A model generated the notes under the pieces. That model worked only from the letters and a program-made list of their open reading frames with translations, did no database searches and was not told the DNA's origin. Made by a program: the position numbers and the translations under genes. From Paenibacillus sp. LS1 (lineage in GTDB: Bacteria > Bacillota > Bacilli > Paenibacillales > Paenibacillaceae), in the NCBI RefSeq assembly GCF_026013365.1, contig NZ_JAPDOE010000002.1, positions 806,001 to 870,000 on the forward strand: DNA of 64,000 bases, read 5' to 3'. This document shows positions 54,823 through 62,929 of this stretch, piece after piece (the stretch's first letter is position 1; each line of letters opens with the position of its first letter).

Positions 54823-57539
54823 GGGCGTTGCTCCTTCACATGCATTTGGGTCATTTTAAAGGTTCTTCCGGCATACTCAATATCGCCGTCCGGGTCTCTA
54901 ACCGGATAATGGATGATGTGATCATTGCTGAGCAATAGATTACGAATAATCTGATCTCCTGACACATCCCATACAAATTGCTTTGATTTCTCCGCATTTC
55001 GATAACACATGTCCACAATCATATTGCACAGATCTTCTTCGTTATTACAGATCTCCAGCGCCTGCTCCTTAAAGCGTGAAACAAATAACTGCCATCGGGC
55101 GGATCTTTCTTCCTTTTTCACCTTACTCTTGCGCAAGTTAGTCATATAACTACGTAATTCTTCGTTATGCATCTGATATAATCGTTGAATCTCTTTGTAA
55201 CGAGCCTGGGAGTATTTCTTGGTACTCATCAATATCGTATGATCAAACGGACGCTCGGTCTGTTTTAGCTTTAACTTGTTGAACTCGTCTTCCACTTGAT
55301 GGCATAACCGGTTCATCACAGAAGGTGCTGTGGATACAGGCATTCTCTGTTCATAATGTTCCAGGAACTGTTCCTGCTCTGGGGATAACCCCTTCTTCGA
55401 AACTAATTCATCGACAGTCATGCCAAATAGCTGCAAGCACTTCTGACTCGTTTTTTCTACATAGGTGGTATATTCTTTTTTCTGCTCCGGGTCATTGTAT
55501 ATGAAAAAATAAGGTTTCTTGTGCGCTACCATTTTCAAGGCAGACTCGTCCGTTACCGCAGCGCGAATATCATACCAGTGCTTCGGCATTTTTTTACATT
55601 CAATGCCTTTGGCTTGATCAATGGCATTTTGTTGATAATGCTGACCACATTGAATTCGATACATCATTTCCTGATACTCTGCACTATGCTCCTCATAATT
55701 GGCTAATACATCGAACATCGATGTGATTTTGTTTGTTGTAAAACCGATTAGATCACCGAAACTGTCTTTGTTGGCCTGGATCAGATCCTTCTCATCCGGA
55801 ACTTTTTGGGCAGAGGTTTTCTGTACACATACAATCGCATCCAGCTCCTGAATCGCCCCAAGAATCGTTGGATTATCTGTAGTTAAGACCTGATCACTAT
55901 CCATATCTGCACCATTTAAGGAATGCGTCGTCGTATCCCATGAATTCAAGATCGTGACCGTCTTCATATAGCGATACCAATGCTGCATCTCATCCGTGTT
56001 TTGGAAACGAAGCACCTTGATGTTGTTATGACAAGTCATTGGAGCTCTGAAGCAAGCCACGCGGTCTACATGCTGCTCATTCCAATATCTGGAGTAGAAC
56101 TCACCCGAGCTCAGCAATCCAGTTAAAGGTAGGGCAAATATGCTCTGACACAATGTATAGGGATCGCCAGAAATAATGCTGAAATTGCCCTTAACTCTTA
56201 ATACTCCGATCTTGGCTTCATTCATTCGTTTGCGTATTAATGTATGGATTTTGCTCCGCACAAAAGGATCATCTATAAGTCGTGGGTCTACCATCAGCCC
56301 TTTAATATAATCATCCGGACTATTTCTGTAGTCATTCTCATGAATATGAATTCCTTTGAGGAACAACAGTGCCTTGCGATAGTCCTCACCCAGTACATCT
56401 TTAATCGAGTCGACCGTGGGAGTAATGAGTTCACCAATCTCGTTATCATCTAATTGAAGCGACTGAATGAACTGGTAGTTTAAATGACGCTCGTCCTCCA
56501 GTTCTTCAGGAGTAACTTTTGTTACGCTGAACGTGTAGCCATGGTAACCGCAACATAACAGATAATCGTCGATACTGTTGTACGAGCTCCAGAGTTTGAG
56601 CATGGACGTTGTGATGATTAGATCTACCTCTCGAATATCTACAGGGTTACCCCAGGCATCATCCACCATATGCTTTCCTGCAACTCGATCAGCAAATGCG
56701 TGATAATCAAATGTAAATACCATACCTTTACAGAAGCTATTACGAATACAAAATCCACTCGGGATATATGCATGCCCCAACTCGGTTGCCCATCGTTCAC
56801 TAAGTGTAGGAGAGATAAGACCGAATCCATCACTCATGTTCATCTGAATAGACTCATTTTTCCTACTCTCAATGCGAGGGTACTCTGTCTCGGTATCATC
56901 AATCTGAATGATGTCTGCGCCAAATTCGGTTATGCAATCCTGAACAACCAATACTCGCTCGGGATGTGACACAGGCGTACTCGTACTGCAAGCCAGGGCC
57001 TTATATGCCTCCAGTTTGGCAGGAACTAGCTCTTTATTCGGATCTCTGCCGTTATTCAATCTCTTCTCCAAAAGCGGATGGATATCCTCACTCACATAGA
57101 TGACCGTCGAACTTTTGGCACCACCTGTTGTAGCCAAAAGACGCTTGTATTTCTTGCCGTTGATGGAGAAGGCTTTCGATGAATTCAGCCGATCGTAATC
57201 TTTATTATTTTCAATGACCACCAGCAGGTAATCATCGACAAATTTCAGATTTTTCAGTTCTTCATGTAATTTCTTTATTGTTCTTTTATGCTCAGCATTG
57301 GTTTTCAAAGCTTTTAATTGCTCTATTTCCAGCTTAATTGTAGCCAGATCTGCCTCTCTCCCCTTGAAGCCTCGAATACGATCAATAAAACGAAACACCT
57401 GATGGTTCCCAATAGATGCCAATTCTCCATTTAATGTAGCTTCTTGATAAGTAAGATGCAGATCATAATCCGCTTTTCTAATTCTGGAAGATGTAACTTT
57501 ATACACGTACCTCAATCGATCTTGATATGCATTGCCCAT
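54819..57539 (-). CDS. Single-chain DNA-dependent RNA polymerase, YonO-like (double-psi beta-barrel)
   Basis: A 906-residue protein. Two double-psi beta-barrel signatures are visible. The first is DGFGLISPTLSERW (237-250) followed by IPSGFCIRNSFCKG (259-272), as in cell-encoded RNA-dependent polymerases. The second is FRAPMTCHNNIKVLRF (497-512) followed by SLNGADMDSDQ (540-550). The latter aligns with the RAPTLHRLG and NADFDGDQ motifs of bacterial RNAP beta'. Asp545, Asp547 and Asp549 would bind the catalytic magnesium; the usual Gly of DxDGD is Ser548. SPbeta phage YonO (about 905 residues) is the characterised relative in size and type. The start is ATG at 57539 after GGGGGGATC. Confidence 0.9.
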   Translation of the reverse strand: MGNAYQDRLRYVYKVTSSRIRKADYDLHLTYQEATLNGELASIGNHQVFRFIDRIRGFKGREADLATIKLEIEQLKALKTNAEHKRTIKKLHEELKNLKFVDDYLLVVIENNKDYDRLNSSKAFSINGKKYKRLLATTGGAKSSTVIYVSEDIHPLLEKRLNNGRDPNKELVPAKLEAYKALACSTSTPVSHPERVLVVQDCITEFGADIIQIDDTETEYPRIESRKNESIQMNMSDGFGLISPTLSERWATELGHAYIPSGFCIRNSFCKGMVFTFDYHAFADRVAGKHMVDDAWGNPVDIREVDLIITTSMLKLWSSYNSIDDYLLCCGYHGYTFSVTKVTPEELEDERHLNYQFIQSLQLDDNEIGELITPTVDSIKDVLGEDYRKALLFLKGIHIHENDYRNSPDDYIKGLMVDPRLIDDPFVRSKIHTLIRKRMNEAKIGVLRVKGNFSIISGDPYTLCQSIFALPLTGLLSSGEFYSRYWNEQHVDRVACFRAPMTCHNNIKVLRFQNTDEMQHWYRYMKTVTILNSWDTTTHSLNGADMDSDQVLTTDNPTILGAIQELDAIVCVQKTSAQKVPDEKDLIQANKDSFGDLIGFTTNKITSMFDVLANYEEHSAEYQEMMYRIQCGQHYQQNAIDQAKGIECKKMPKHWYDIRAAVTDESALKMVAHKKPYFFIYNDPEQKKEYTTYVEKTSQKCLQLFGMTVDELVSKKGLSPEQEQFLEHYEQRMPVSTAPSVMNRLCHQVEDEFNKLKLKQTERPFDHTILMSTKKYSQARYKEIQRLYQMHNEELRSYMTNLRKSKVKKEERSARWQLFVSRFKEQALEICNNEEDLCNMIVDMCYRNAEKSKQFVWDVSGDQIIRNLLLSNDHIIHYPVRDPDGDIEYAGRTFKMTQMHVKEQRP

Positions 57540-57577
57540 TCCCGATCCCCCCGTTGCTTCCTGTCCTGATTAAATAA

Positions 57578-57583
57578 ATTATA
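57578..57583 (-). promoter_or_regulatory. Candidate -10 box of the polymerase gene
   Basis: A perfect TATAAT on the minus strand, about 40 bases before the ATG. The sequence 17 bases upstream, GCGTCA, matches the -35 consensus at only 3 of 6 positions. It would let host sigma-A RNA polymerase start the element. Confidence 0.35.
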
Positions 57584-57806
57584 GATTAGACCCGCACGAC
57601 TGACGCAGGCAAACAGGATGATCAAGGGATGAAAAAGGAAGAATATTTGTTCTAATAGGGGTAGAAATTAAGGGGCACTTCTGGGCTTGATTCATTTCGT
57701 TTCGGTATATTTCTGCGTCTGAAGCACTATGATTATTGCATTTTTAATGATATAGTGTATTGAAGCGTTTTTTAAGCTGACATACTTTTTAACGGGGCTG
57801 GGATGA

Positions 57807-58385
57807 ATGAAAGAAACCTTATCCAATCAAGAGGAAATCGGCTTTTTATTTAATGTCGATATACTTATTAAGAGCCGCTCAAATGCATTGGCACTGCAGT
57901 CCCTGTTGGAGTTCATAAACAAAGAGGAACAAATTGCGGACTTTCGGATTCAATCCGGCATAGAGCTAGGCAAAATTATTGAAGCGACACTCCAGTCCAA
58001 AAAGGACTCCTTCGTCACACTTCACAATGAACGTAAAAAATCACAAGCCAACGCAGCACAGAAGGCGTCCACAGCTACTCAGACACCTGCCTCACCTGCT
58101 CCAGCTAAAGCACAGAATCAGCAAGAAAAACCGGTTAGCGAGAAAAAACCTGCCCCCCAAACATCCAATGTTTCCGATGGAAATTCGTTTGATGCGTGGA
58201 TTGACACGCTTATTAAAGAGAATCGTCTCACCCGTATTGTTGTCAACAACAAGAACGGTAAACATCAGAGCATTCCTTGCCGCATTTTGAATTTTGATCG
58301 GGATACCAGTGTGGTGAGCATCTACCATGTAGATGAAAAACAAGTGTATACGTTCCGAACCAATGAAATCGATGAGTTTCTGTAA
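57807..58385 (+). CDS. Unknown protein flanking the tail element
   Basis: A 192-residue protein. Residues 1-75 are helical (GFLFNVDILIKSRSNALALQSLLEF). Residues about 80-125 form an Ala/Pro/Gln/Lys-rich linker. A C-terminal domain of about 60 residues (RLTRIVVNNKNGKHQS, then SIYHVDEKQVYTFRTNEIDEF) has the strand pattern of a small SH3- or Sm-like barrel. No family is recognised. It is divergent from the polymerase gene, with a 267-base gap between them, and ends at a strong terminator, so it is probably chromosomal. Confidence 0.65.
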   Translation: MKETLSNQEEIGFLFNVDILIKSRSNALALQSLLEFINKEEQIADFRIQSGIELGKIIEATLQSKKDSFVTLHNERKKSQANAAQKASTATQTPASPAPAKAQNQQEKPVSEKKPAPQTSNVSDGNSFDAWIDTLIKENRLTRIVVNNKNGKHQSIPCRILNFDRDTSVVSIYHVDEKQVYTFRTNEIDEFL

Positions 58386-58406
58386 CTAACTTCATCGGAT
58401 TAAAAC

Positions 58407-58459
58407 AAAAAGCAACTTGCGTTAGAATGACGTGACATTCTAACGCAAGTTGCTTTTTT
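58407..58459 (+). terminator. Very strong terminator
   Basis: A stem of about 19 pairs (AGCAACTTGCGTTAGAATG with its complement) followed by TTTTTT. A-runs on the other side make it bidirectional, also serving the DUF423 gene. Confidence 0.93.
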
Positions 58460-58500
58460 AGTTCAATGGTTGATGAGCATACGAGTTTGATTCGGCTGGA

Positions 58501-58887
58501 TCATGAGCGATCCTTACCTCGTTGCCATACATCTAATGCCAATAACAACCATCCGGCAATAAAGGCTACCCCACCAATTGGTGTGATGGCACCCAGAATC
58601 TTGATACCGGAAATACTGAGCACATACAAGCTGCCCGAGAACACGATAATTCCGATAAACAACAGACGCGCGGCCCATTTCAGTTTCGTAGATGCCCCAA
58701 GCTGACCCGCCGTCAAGCCGATAATGAGCAAGGCCAATGCATGAATCATGTGATATTGCACACCCGTCTCATATGTAGCTATGGCCGCCGGTCCAATCGT
58801 ATCCTTGAGCATATGTGCACCAAACGCACCGATTGCCACCGATAGCATGGTCATTACAGCTCCAAGCATCATCCATCTTCGTTGCAT
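58501..58887 (-). CDS. DUF423 family membrane protein
   Basis: A 128-residue protein with four hydrophobic segments. The DUF423 family features are clear: GAVMTMLSVAIGAFGAHMLK at the start, YHMIHALALL in the middle, and FSGSLYVLSISGIKILGAITPIGG later. B. subtilis YwdK is a relative; the function is unknown. RBS AAGGGAGAG. Monocistronic. Confidence 0.88.
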   Translation of the reverse strand: MQRRWMMLGAVMTMLSVAIGAFGAHMLKDTIGPAAIATYETGVQYHMIHALALLIIGLTAGQLGASTKLKWAARLLFIGIIVFSGSLYVLSISGIKILGAITPIGGVAFIAGWLLLALDVWQRGKDRS

Positions 58888-59168
58888 GTAAGTTCTCTCC
58901 CTTAGTTCAACTCTTCCCTCCTATTATTGTAGCGAATCCACTCCCCCTTTACCAGTCGGGTCGGAGCATCACAGATCATATGTCTGTTTATACTTACTAA
59001 TCCTATCCCTACCTTATATATCGTAGAAAACTGGCGTAAATCCTTGATTTTTATCGATAATTATGGAAAAGTAAACAGATATGCAATCGTTCTATTATGA
59101 GAGAATCAATACTCATCGATTAGGTTAATAACACTCAGTACGATGATTAAGGGAGGGATATTACAATT

Positions 59169-59618
59169 ATGGATAATCACAATTCCTACAATTCAGGTTA
59201 TAACCAAGCAGATCAATATAATAACAATATGACTGAACCGTATCCGCCAGATCATGAGAGGCATTCAATGGCCCCACTGAAACATTCCGGACTTGGAATC
59301 GCCAGCTTTGTCATTGGATTGGTTGCAATCGTGGGTTACATTCTGATATTCTTTATTGCCGCCATGGCCCTGAACGATTCAATCGGAGTTCTTACCCCGT
59401 TGCAGGCAGAAGAACTAGCCTTGCATCCAGCGGTAATTCTGGCTTCATTATCTATTCTGGTTTGCCTGATTCTCAATCTGGTGGGAGGCATCATCGGAAT
59501 CATTGGTCTTGTCCTCAAGAATCGTAAGAAAGTCTTTGCCATTATCGGGTCTCTGCTGAATGGGATCATCATTCTGGCATTCATTGGTCTTATTTTGGTG
59601 AGCATCAGCATGATGTAA
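59169..59618 (+). CDS. Small membrane protein (DUF4190-like)
   Basis: A 149-residue protein. The first 35 residues are hydrophilic and Asn/Tyr-rich. Then come three or four membrane segments: GIASFVIGLVAIVGYILIFF, LSILVCLILNLVGGIIGIIG, and FAIIGSLLNGIIILAFIGLI. The pattern resembles DUF4190 proteins of unknown function. RBS GGGAGGG. The gap before it (58888-59168) shows no gene. Confidence 0.7.
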   Translation: MDNHNSYNSGYNQADQYNNNMTEPYPPDHERHSMAPLKHSGLGIASFVIGLVAIVGYILIFFIAAMALNDSIGVLTPLQAEELALHPAVILASLSILVCLILNLVGGIIGIIGLVLKNRKKVFAIIGSLLNGIIILAFIGLILVSISMM

Positions 59619-59726
59619 CAGTTTGCATCAGCGTCATGTTTCCTTATAATTAAAATGAATAGGTTTACACATGGATATAATCTATATTATTTTTCTAAAA
59701 ATTCTTGTATTTCAAAGGAGATTGAC

Positions 59727-60575
59727 ATGTCACGAATCAAAATTTTTGCGGACAGCACAAGTGATCTGGCTCCCGAATGGATCCAGCAACACGATATCGG
59801 CATCATCCCCCTGTACGTGGTGTTCGGTGAAGAATCACTGAAAGACGGTGCTGAGATTAAGCCTGAACAGCTATATGAACGTGTTAGCCAAGATGGGCGT
59901 CTTCCCAAAACAGCTGCACCTTCACCCGCTGATTTCATGACGGCATTTCAACCTTACATAGAACAAGGGGATGAAATTCTATATATCAGCTTATCCTCTG
60001 AACTTTCCTCTACTTACCAGAATGCACGACTCGCGAGTTCTGAGTTCCCGGAAGGTCGAATTTCCGTCATCGACTCACAGAATCTCTCATCCGGAATTGC
60101 TCTTATGGTGATGAAAGCGGTACATGCCGCCAATAAAGGACAAACCCTGCCTCAGATTACACACCTGATTGAGGCGATGAAACCGAATGTGAGGACGGAG
60201 TTTGTCATTGATACACTGGAGTATCTGCACAAAGGTGGACGCTGCTCAGGCATGCAGAACCTGATTGGTAGTCTGTTGAAGATCCGCCCTGTCATCCGGG
60301 TAACGGATGGCAAGATGGCACCTGCCTATAAAGTGCGCGGCAAACGGGAGAAAGCTCTGGAACAAATGCTGCAAAACACGCTCAGCGCAAAGGAACAGAT
60401 TGATCCAGACCTGCTGATCGTTGTGCATACCATGGCTGAAGAGGATGCACTTGACTTGCAGAAGTCTTTGCAGGAACAGACTGGTGCCCGGGTGGAACTG
60501 ACCACTGCTGGTTGTGTAGTATGCAGTCACTGCGGCCCGAAAACAATTGGAATCATTTATAATACTGTCATATAG
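59727..60575 (+). CDS. DegV family fatty-acid-binding protein
   Basis: A 282-residue DegV protein. Family motifs are FADSTSDLAPEW, GIIPLYVVFGEES, a TAAPSPADF segment, and FVIDTLEYLHKGGRCS. Members bind fatty acids; some (FakB) present them to the kinase FakA for phosphorylation. No kinase gene is in view. The frame is open to 59655, but the ATG at 59727 with AAAGGAG at seven bases gives the usual length. Confidence 0.92.
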   Translation: MSRIKIFADSTSDLAPEWIQQHDIGIIPLYVVFGEESLKDGAEIKPEQLYERVSQDGRLPKTAAPSPADFMTAFQPYIEQGDEILYISLSSELSSTYQNARLASSEFPEGRISVIDSQNLSSGIALMVMKAVHAANKGQTLPQITHLIEAMKPNVRTEFVIDTLEYLHKGGRCSGMQNLIGSLLKIRPVIRVTDGKMAPAYKVRGKREKALEQMLQNTLSAKEQIDPDLLIVVHTMAEEDALDLQKSLQEQTGARVELTTAGCVVCSHCGPKTIGIIYNTVI

Positions 60576-60671
60576 TATTACACGGGACATCGCATCATAT
60601 TACTACATCCTGTGTTCTGGATCTGTATGTAATTACATCCAATGCTTGCAACTGGCATACCAACACAACAT

Positions 60672-60716
60672 TAAAAGGGCATTCCGAGCTTAATCGCTCA
60701 GCATGCCCTTTTATAT
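60672..60716 (+). terminator. Terminator after the degV-family gene
   Basis: AAAAGGGCAT-CCGAGC ... GCTC-ATGCCCTTTT with a T-rich tail; probably bidirectional, shared with the pdaA gene ending at 60772. Confidence 0.8.
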
Positions 60717-60771
60717 TTTGCTAAATTCAGGAATAACCTTAAGTTAGCCGATTGATCATTATGATACAGGA

Positions 60772-61551
60772 TCAATACGTTTTGGTCCTCAAATCATCCA
60801 GACTTTTAAATGCATATCCTTGCTTACGCGCCTCATCAATAATAGAACCCAGGGCTTCCGTATTGTCTTTGGATACCGAATGAAGCAAAATGACAGCGCC
60901 CGGATGGAGTTGTTTCAGCACTTGTTGATACGCATACTGTGTTCCACGCTGTACATTGGTATCCCAGTCTTTGTAAGCAACAGACCAGAACACGTTCACA
61001 TACCCTTGGGCATGACTCTCTGCGAGCGTACGATTGTTAAAAATTCCGCGTGGTGGCCGCAAAAAGGTAGCTTGTTGACCCGTGAGGCGATTTACCTCCG
61101 ACTTAACCTTCTCGAGTTCCACCCTAAGCTTCTCATTGGAGATGCGGGTCATATCTGGATGACTCCATGAATGATTACCCACAATATGACCTTCAGCCGC
61201 CATGCGTTTGACCAACTCAGGTTGATCCTTGAGATAATGACCTGTCACAAAGAAAGCCGCAGGTACCTTTTTGGCACGCAAAACATCCAGTATGGCAGGC
61301 GTGAACCCATTCTCATACCCGTTATCAAACGTGAGATACAATTCCTTCTGCTTCGTATCCCCCAGGAAAATGGCATCGTTATGTTGTAAGATCGATTTAA
61401 AGCCTTCCTGATCAATGGAGGGCAGCTGACCATTTTGACTTTTCTTGAAGCCAAAGTGATAAGCTCCGGTAACCGGCGATGCTTCAGCCTGTACCGGTAC
61501 CATACTGAGGGATAATAGCCCCAACAGTATGTATAGAACCATTCGCTTCAT
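60772..61551 (-). CDS. pdaA: Delta-lactam-biosynthetic de-N-acetylase PdaA
   Basis: A 259-residue secreted polysaccharide deacetylase. PdaA removes acetyl from muramic acid so that muramic delta-lactam forms in the spore cortex, which is needed for germination. A signal peptide (LYILLGLLSLSMVPVQAEA) is followed by the NodB domain: LTFDNGYENG in place of the usual DDG, GNHSWSH with the metal-binding His pair, and RPPRGIFN. The TFDNGYENG form is typical of PdaA rather than of other deacetylases. Confidence 0.92.
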   Translation of the reverse strand: MKRMVLYILLGLLSLSMVPVQAEASPVTGAYHFGFKKSQNGQLPSIDQEGFKSILQHNDAIFLGDTKQKELYLTFDNGYENGFTPAILDVLRAKKVPAAFFVTGHYLKDQPELVKRMAAEGHIVGNHSWSHPDMTRISNEKLRVELEKVKSEVNRLTGQQATFLRPPRGIFNNRTLAESHAQGYVNVFWSVAYKDWDTNVQRGTQYAYQQVLKQLHPGAVILLHSVSKDNTEALGSIIDEARKQGYAFKSLDDLRTKTY

Positions 61552-61648
61552 TCTATCCGCTCCTGTTCCTGAAAAATTCGGTTAGTCGTTTGCACACACG
61601 AACACCTTCAGGTAATATGCCACAGGAACGGCTAATGTATGTAAATCA

Positions 61649-62059
61649 TTAACGATCGAAACGTTTATTTTCATGTTGTGGCGGCGTTTGATGAAACAGT
61701 TCGAGCAAAGTCTGGGGTTTACCACTGGAAGCGAGCCACTCCCTCACCGTCTGTATGGCACGGGTCTGCCCGTCTCCCCGATCACGCCATGTAAGCAGCT
61801 CGATGACTTTGATAATCAAGGCCGACATATTGTGATTATCCAGTTCAGACCGCTCTGCCCTCAGCTTGTGATACAAAGCCTCCTGCTCCCAATCAAGCAG
61901 AATCTCATCACCAATGGTTGGCTTCAATAGCGTATACGCTCTGTCACAACCTTTACAACGAACCGTGCTGACCTGTTCATCTATAAATTCCACTCGGACA
62001 TCCTGCTGGCAATCCGGGCACTTAAATCCAACCTGTATGTTTTGTATGTTTTCACTCAT
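61649..62059 (-). CDS. Zinc-ribbon protein, unknown
   Basis: A 136-residue protein with a zinc ribbon at the N terminus (FKCPDCQQD and VRCKGCDRAY). A helical region with a charged LYHKLRAERSEL segment and a C-terminal IQTVREWLASSGKP follow. No family is recognised. AGGAGG lies nine bases before the ATG. It is divergent from cysC. Confidence 0.65.
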   Translation of the reverse strand: MSENIQNIQVGFKCPDCQQDVRVEFIDEQVSTVRCKGCDRAYTLLKPTIGDEILLDWEQEALYHKLRAERSELDNHNMSALIIKVIELLTWRDRGDGQTRAIQTVREWLASSGKPQTLLELFHQTPPQHENKRFDR

Positions 62060-62123
62060 GACATTGTTCCTCCTGCTATGTATGTACTACATCTATACCC
62101 GATATTTTGTCGATTCACGCTTA

Positions 62124-62152
62124 TTTTGAAGAAATCTCTAAGGTGCTATAAT
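62124..62152 (+). promoter_or_regulatory. Predicted promoter of cysC
   Basis: TATAAT at 62147-62152 with an upstream TGC (extended -10) and a weak TTTTGA at 17 bases. The predicted start lies about 50 bases before the cysC ATG. Confidence 0.5.
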
Positions 62153-62208
62153 CTTGTAAATATGTTAAAATATTATACATATCATGGTAGGGAAAAGGCG
62201 GGATACTC

Positions 62209-62847
62209 ATGTCAAAGGAAGAGCGCAACATAACCTGGCAATCATCCAGCATCAACAGACAAGACCGGGAGAAACATAATGGACACCGTAGTCGGGCCAT
62301 CTGGTTTACCGGGTTATCGGGTGCAGGAAAGTCATCCCTTGCATTTGCCCTGGAGCAGTATCTCTACGACCAAGGCGTGCGTTGTTACGTTCTAGACGGG
62401 GATAATGTGCGCCATGGACTGAACCGGGATCTCGGTTTTACAGTTGGGGATCGTCAAGAAAATCTGCGGCGAATTGGTGAAGTATCGAAGTTAATGGTAG
62501 ATGCCGGGTTGTTTGTACTCTCAGCCTTTATCTCTCCTCATGAAGAGGATCGGGAGATGGTCAGACAGTTATTTGAACCGGATGATTTCATTGAAATCTA
62601 TGTGCGCTGTTCGATTGAAGAATGTGAGCGGCGTGACCCAAAAGGCCTGTACAAAAAAGCTCGCAACGGTGACATCCCGCATTTCACAGGCATTTCCGCC
62701 CCCTATGATGTACCGAAATCTCCTTCATTTATCATCGATACGGAGCAATGGTCCATTGAAGACGCCGTGCAGGAGATCGTACAGCATTTGGAAGAGATCG
62801 GAGCTCTTCAACTGCCGCTTCCTTCGAATACAGCACTGGTTCATTAA
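62209..62847 (+). CDS. cysC: Adenylylsulfate kinase CysC
   Basis: A 212-residue APS kinase that makes PAPS from adenylylsulfate in sulfate activation. P-loop [11 protein letters not shown] (about 35-45), then [45 protein letters not shown], and [14 protein letters not shown]. It is the single-domain form; no sulfurylase gene (sat, cysD or cysN) is adjacent. RBS in GGGAAAAGGCGGG. Ends at a strong terminator. Confidence 0.95.
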   Translation: MSKEERNITWQSSSINRQDREKHNGHRSRAIWFTGLSGAGKSSLAFALEQYLYDQGVRCYVLDGDNVRHGLNRDLGFTVGDRQENLRRIGEVSKLMVDAGLFVLSAFISPHEEDREMVRQLFEPDDFIEIYVRCSIEECERRDPKGLYKKARNGDIPHFTGISAPYDVPKSPSFIIDTEQWSIEDAVQEIVQHLEEIGALQLPLPSNTALVH

Positions 62848-62881
62848 TTCTTGCTCATTATAATAACTACCTACTTACATG

Positions 62882-62911
62882 AAAGGCGCGCCCATTGTGG
62901 CGCGCCTCTTT
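62882..62911 (+). terminator. Terminator of cysC (bidirectional)
   Basis: AAAGGCGCGCC-CATTGT-GGCGCGCCTCTTT. GC-rich perfect stem with T-rich tails on both strands; it also ends the ABC transporter gene. Confidence 0.88.
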
Positions 62912-62929
62912 ACGCTATGTCATACTTAC

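Larger units (their letters stand above)
21428..57583 (-). other. Headless phage-tail element with its own single-chain RNA polymerase
   Basis: All genes from the polymerase (57539) to the last fibre gene (21470) run on the minus strand. The exception to a pure tail block is one IS30 element. They encode a polymerase, a zinc-ribbon protein, tail assembly and tube proteins, a tape measure, tip proteins and modular fibres. No capsid, portal, terminase, integrase, repressor, holin or endolysin gene is present, and both flanks are chromosomal genes. The fibre genes are visibly more AT-rich than the rest. No flanking direct repeat was found by eye. Polymerase and tape measure resemble the SPbeta phage type. 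Confidence 0.75.

Noticed and set aside
21470..57539. A complete SPbeta-like prophage
   Set aside because: Polymerase and tape measure are of that type, but no head, packaging, integration, immunity or lysis genes lie in the block, and both flanks are chromosomal.
20885..57806. Attachment-site direct repeats at the two ends of the tail element
   Set aside because: The two flanking gaps were compared by eye and no convincing repeat was found; a computed search for exact repeats between 20885-21427 and 57540-57806 would settle it.
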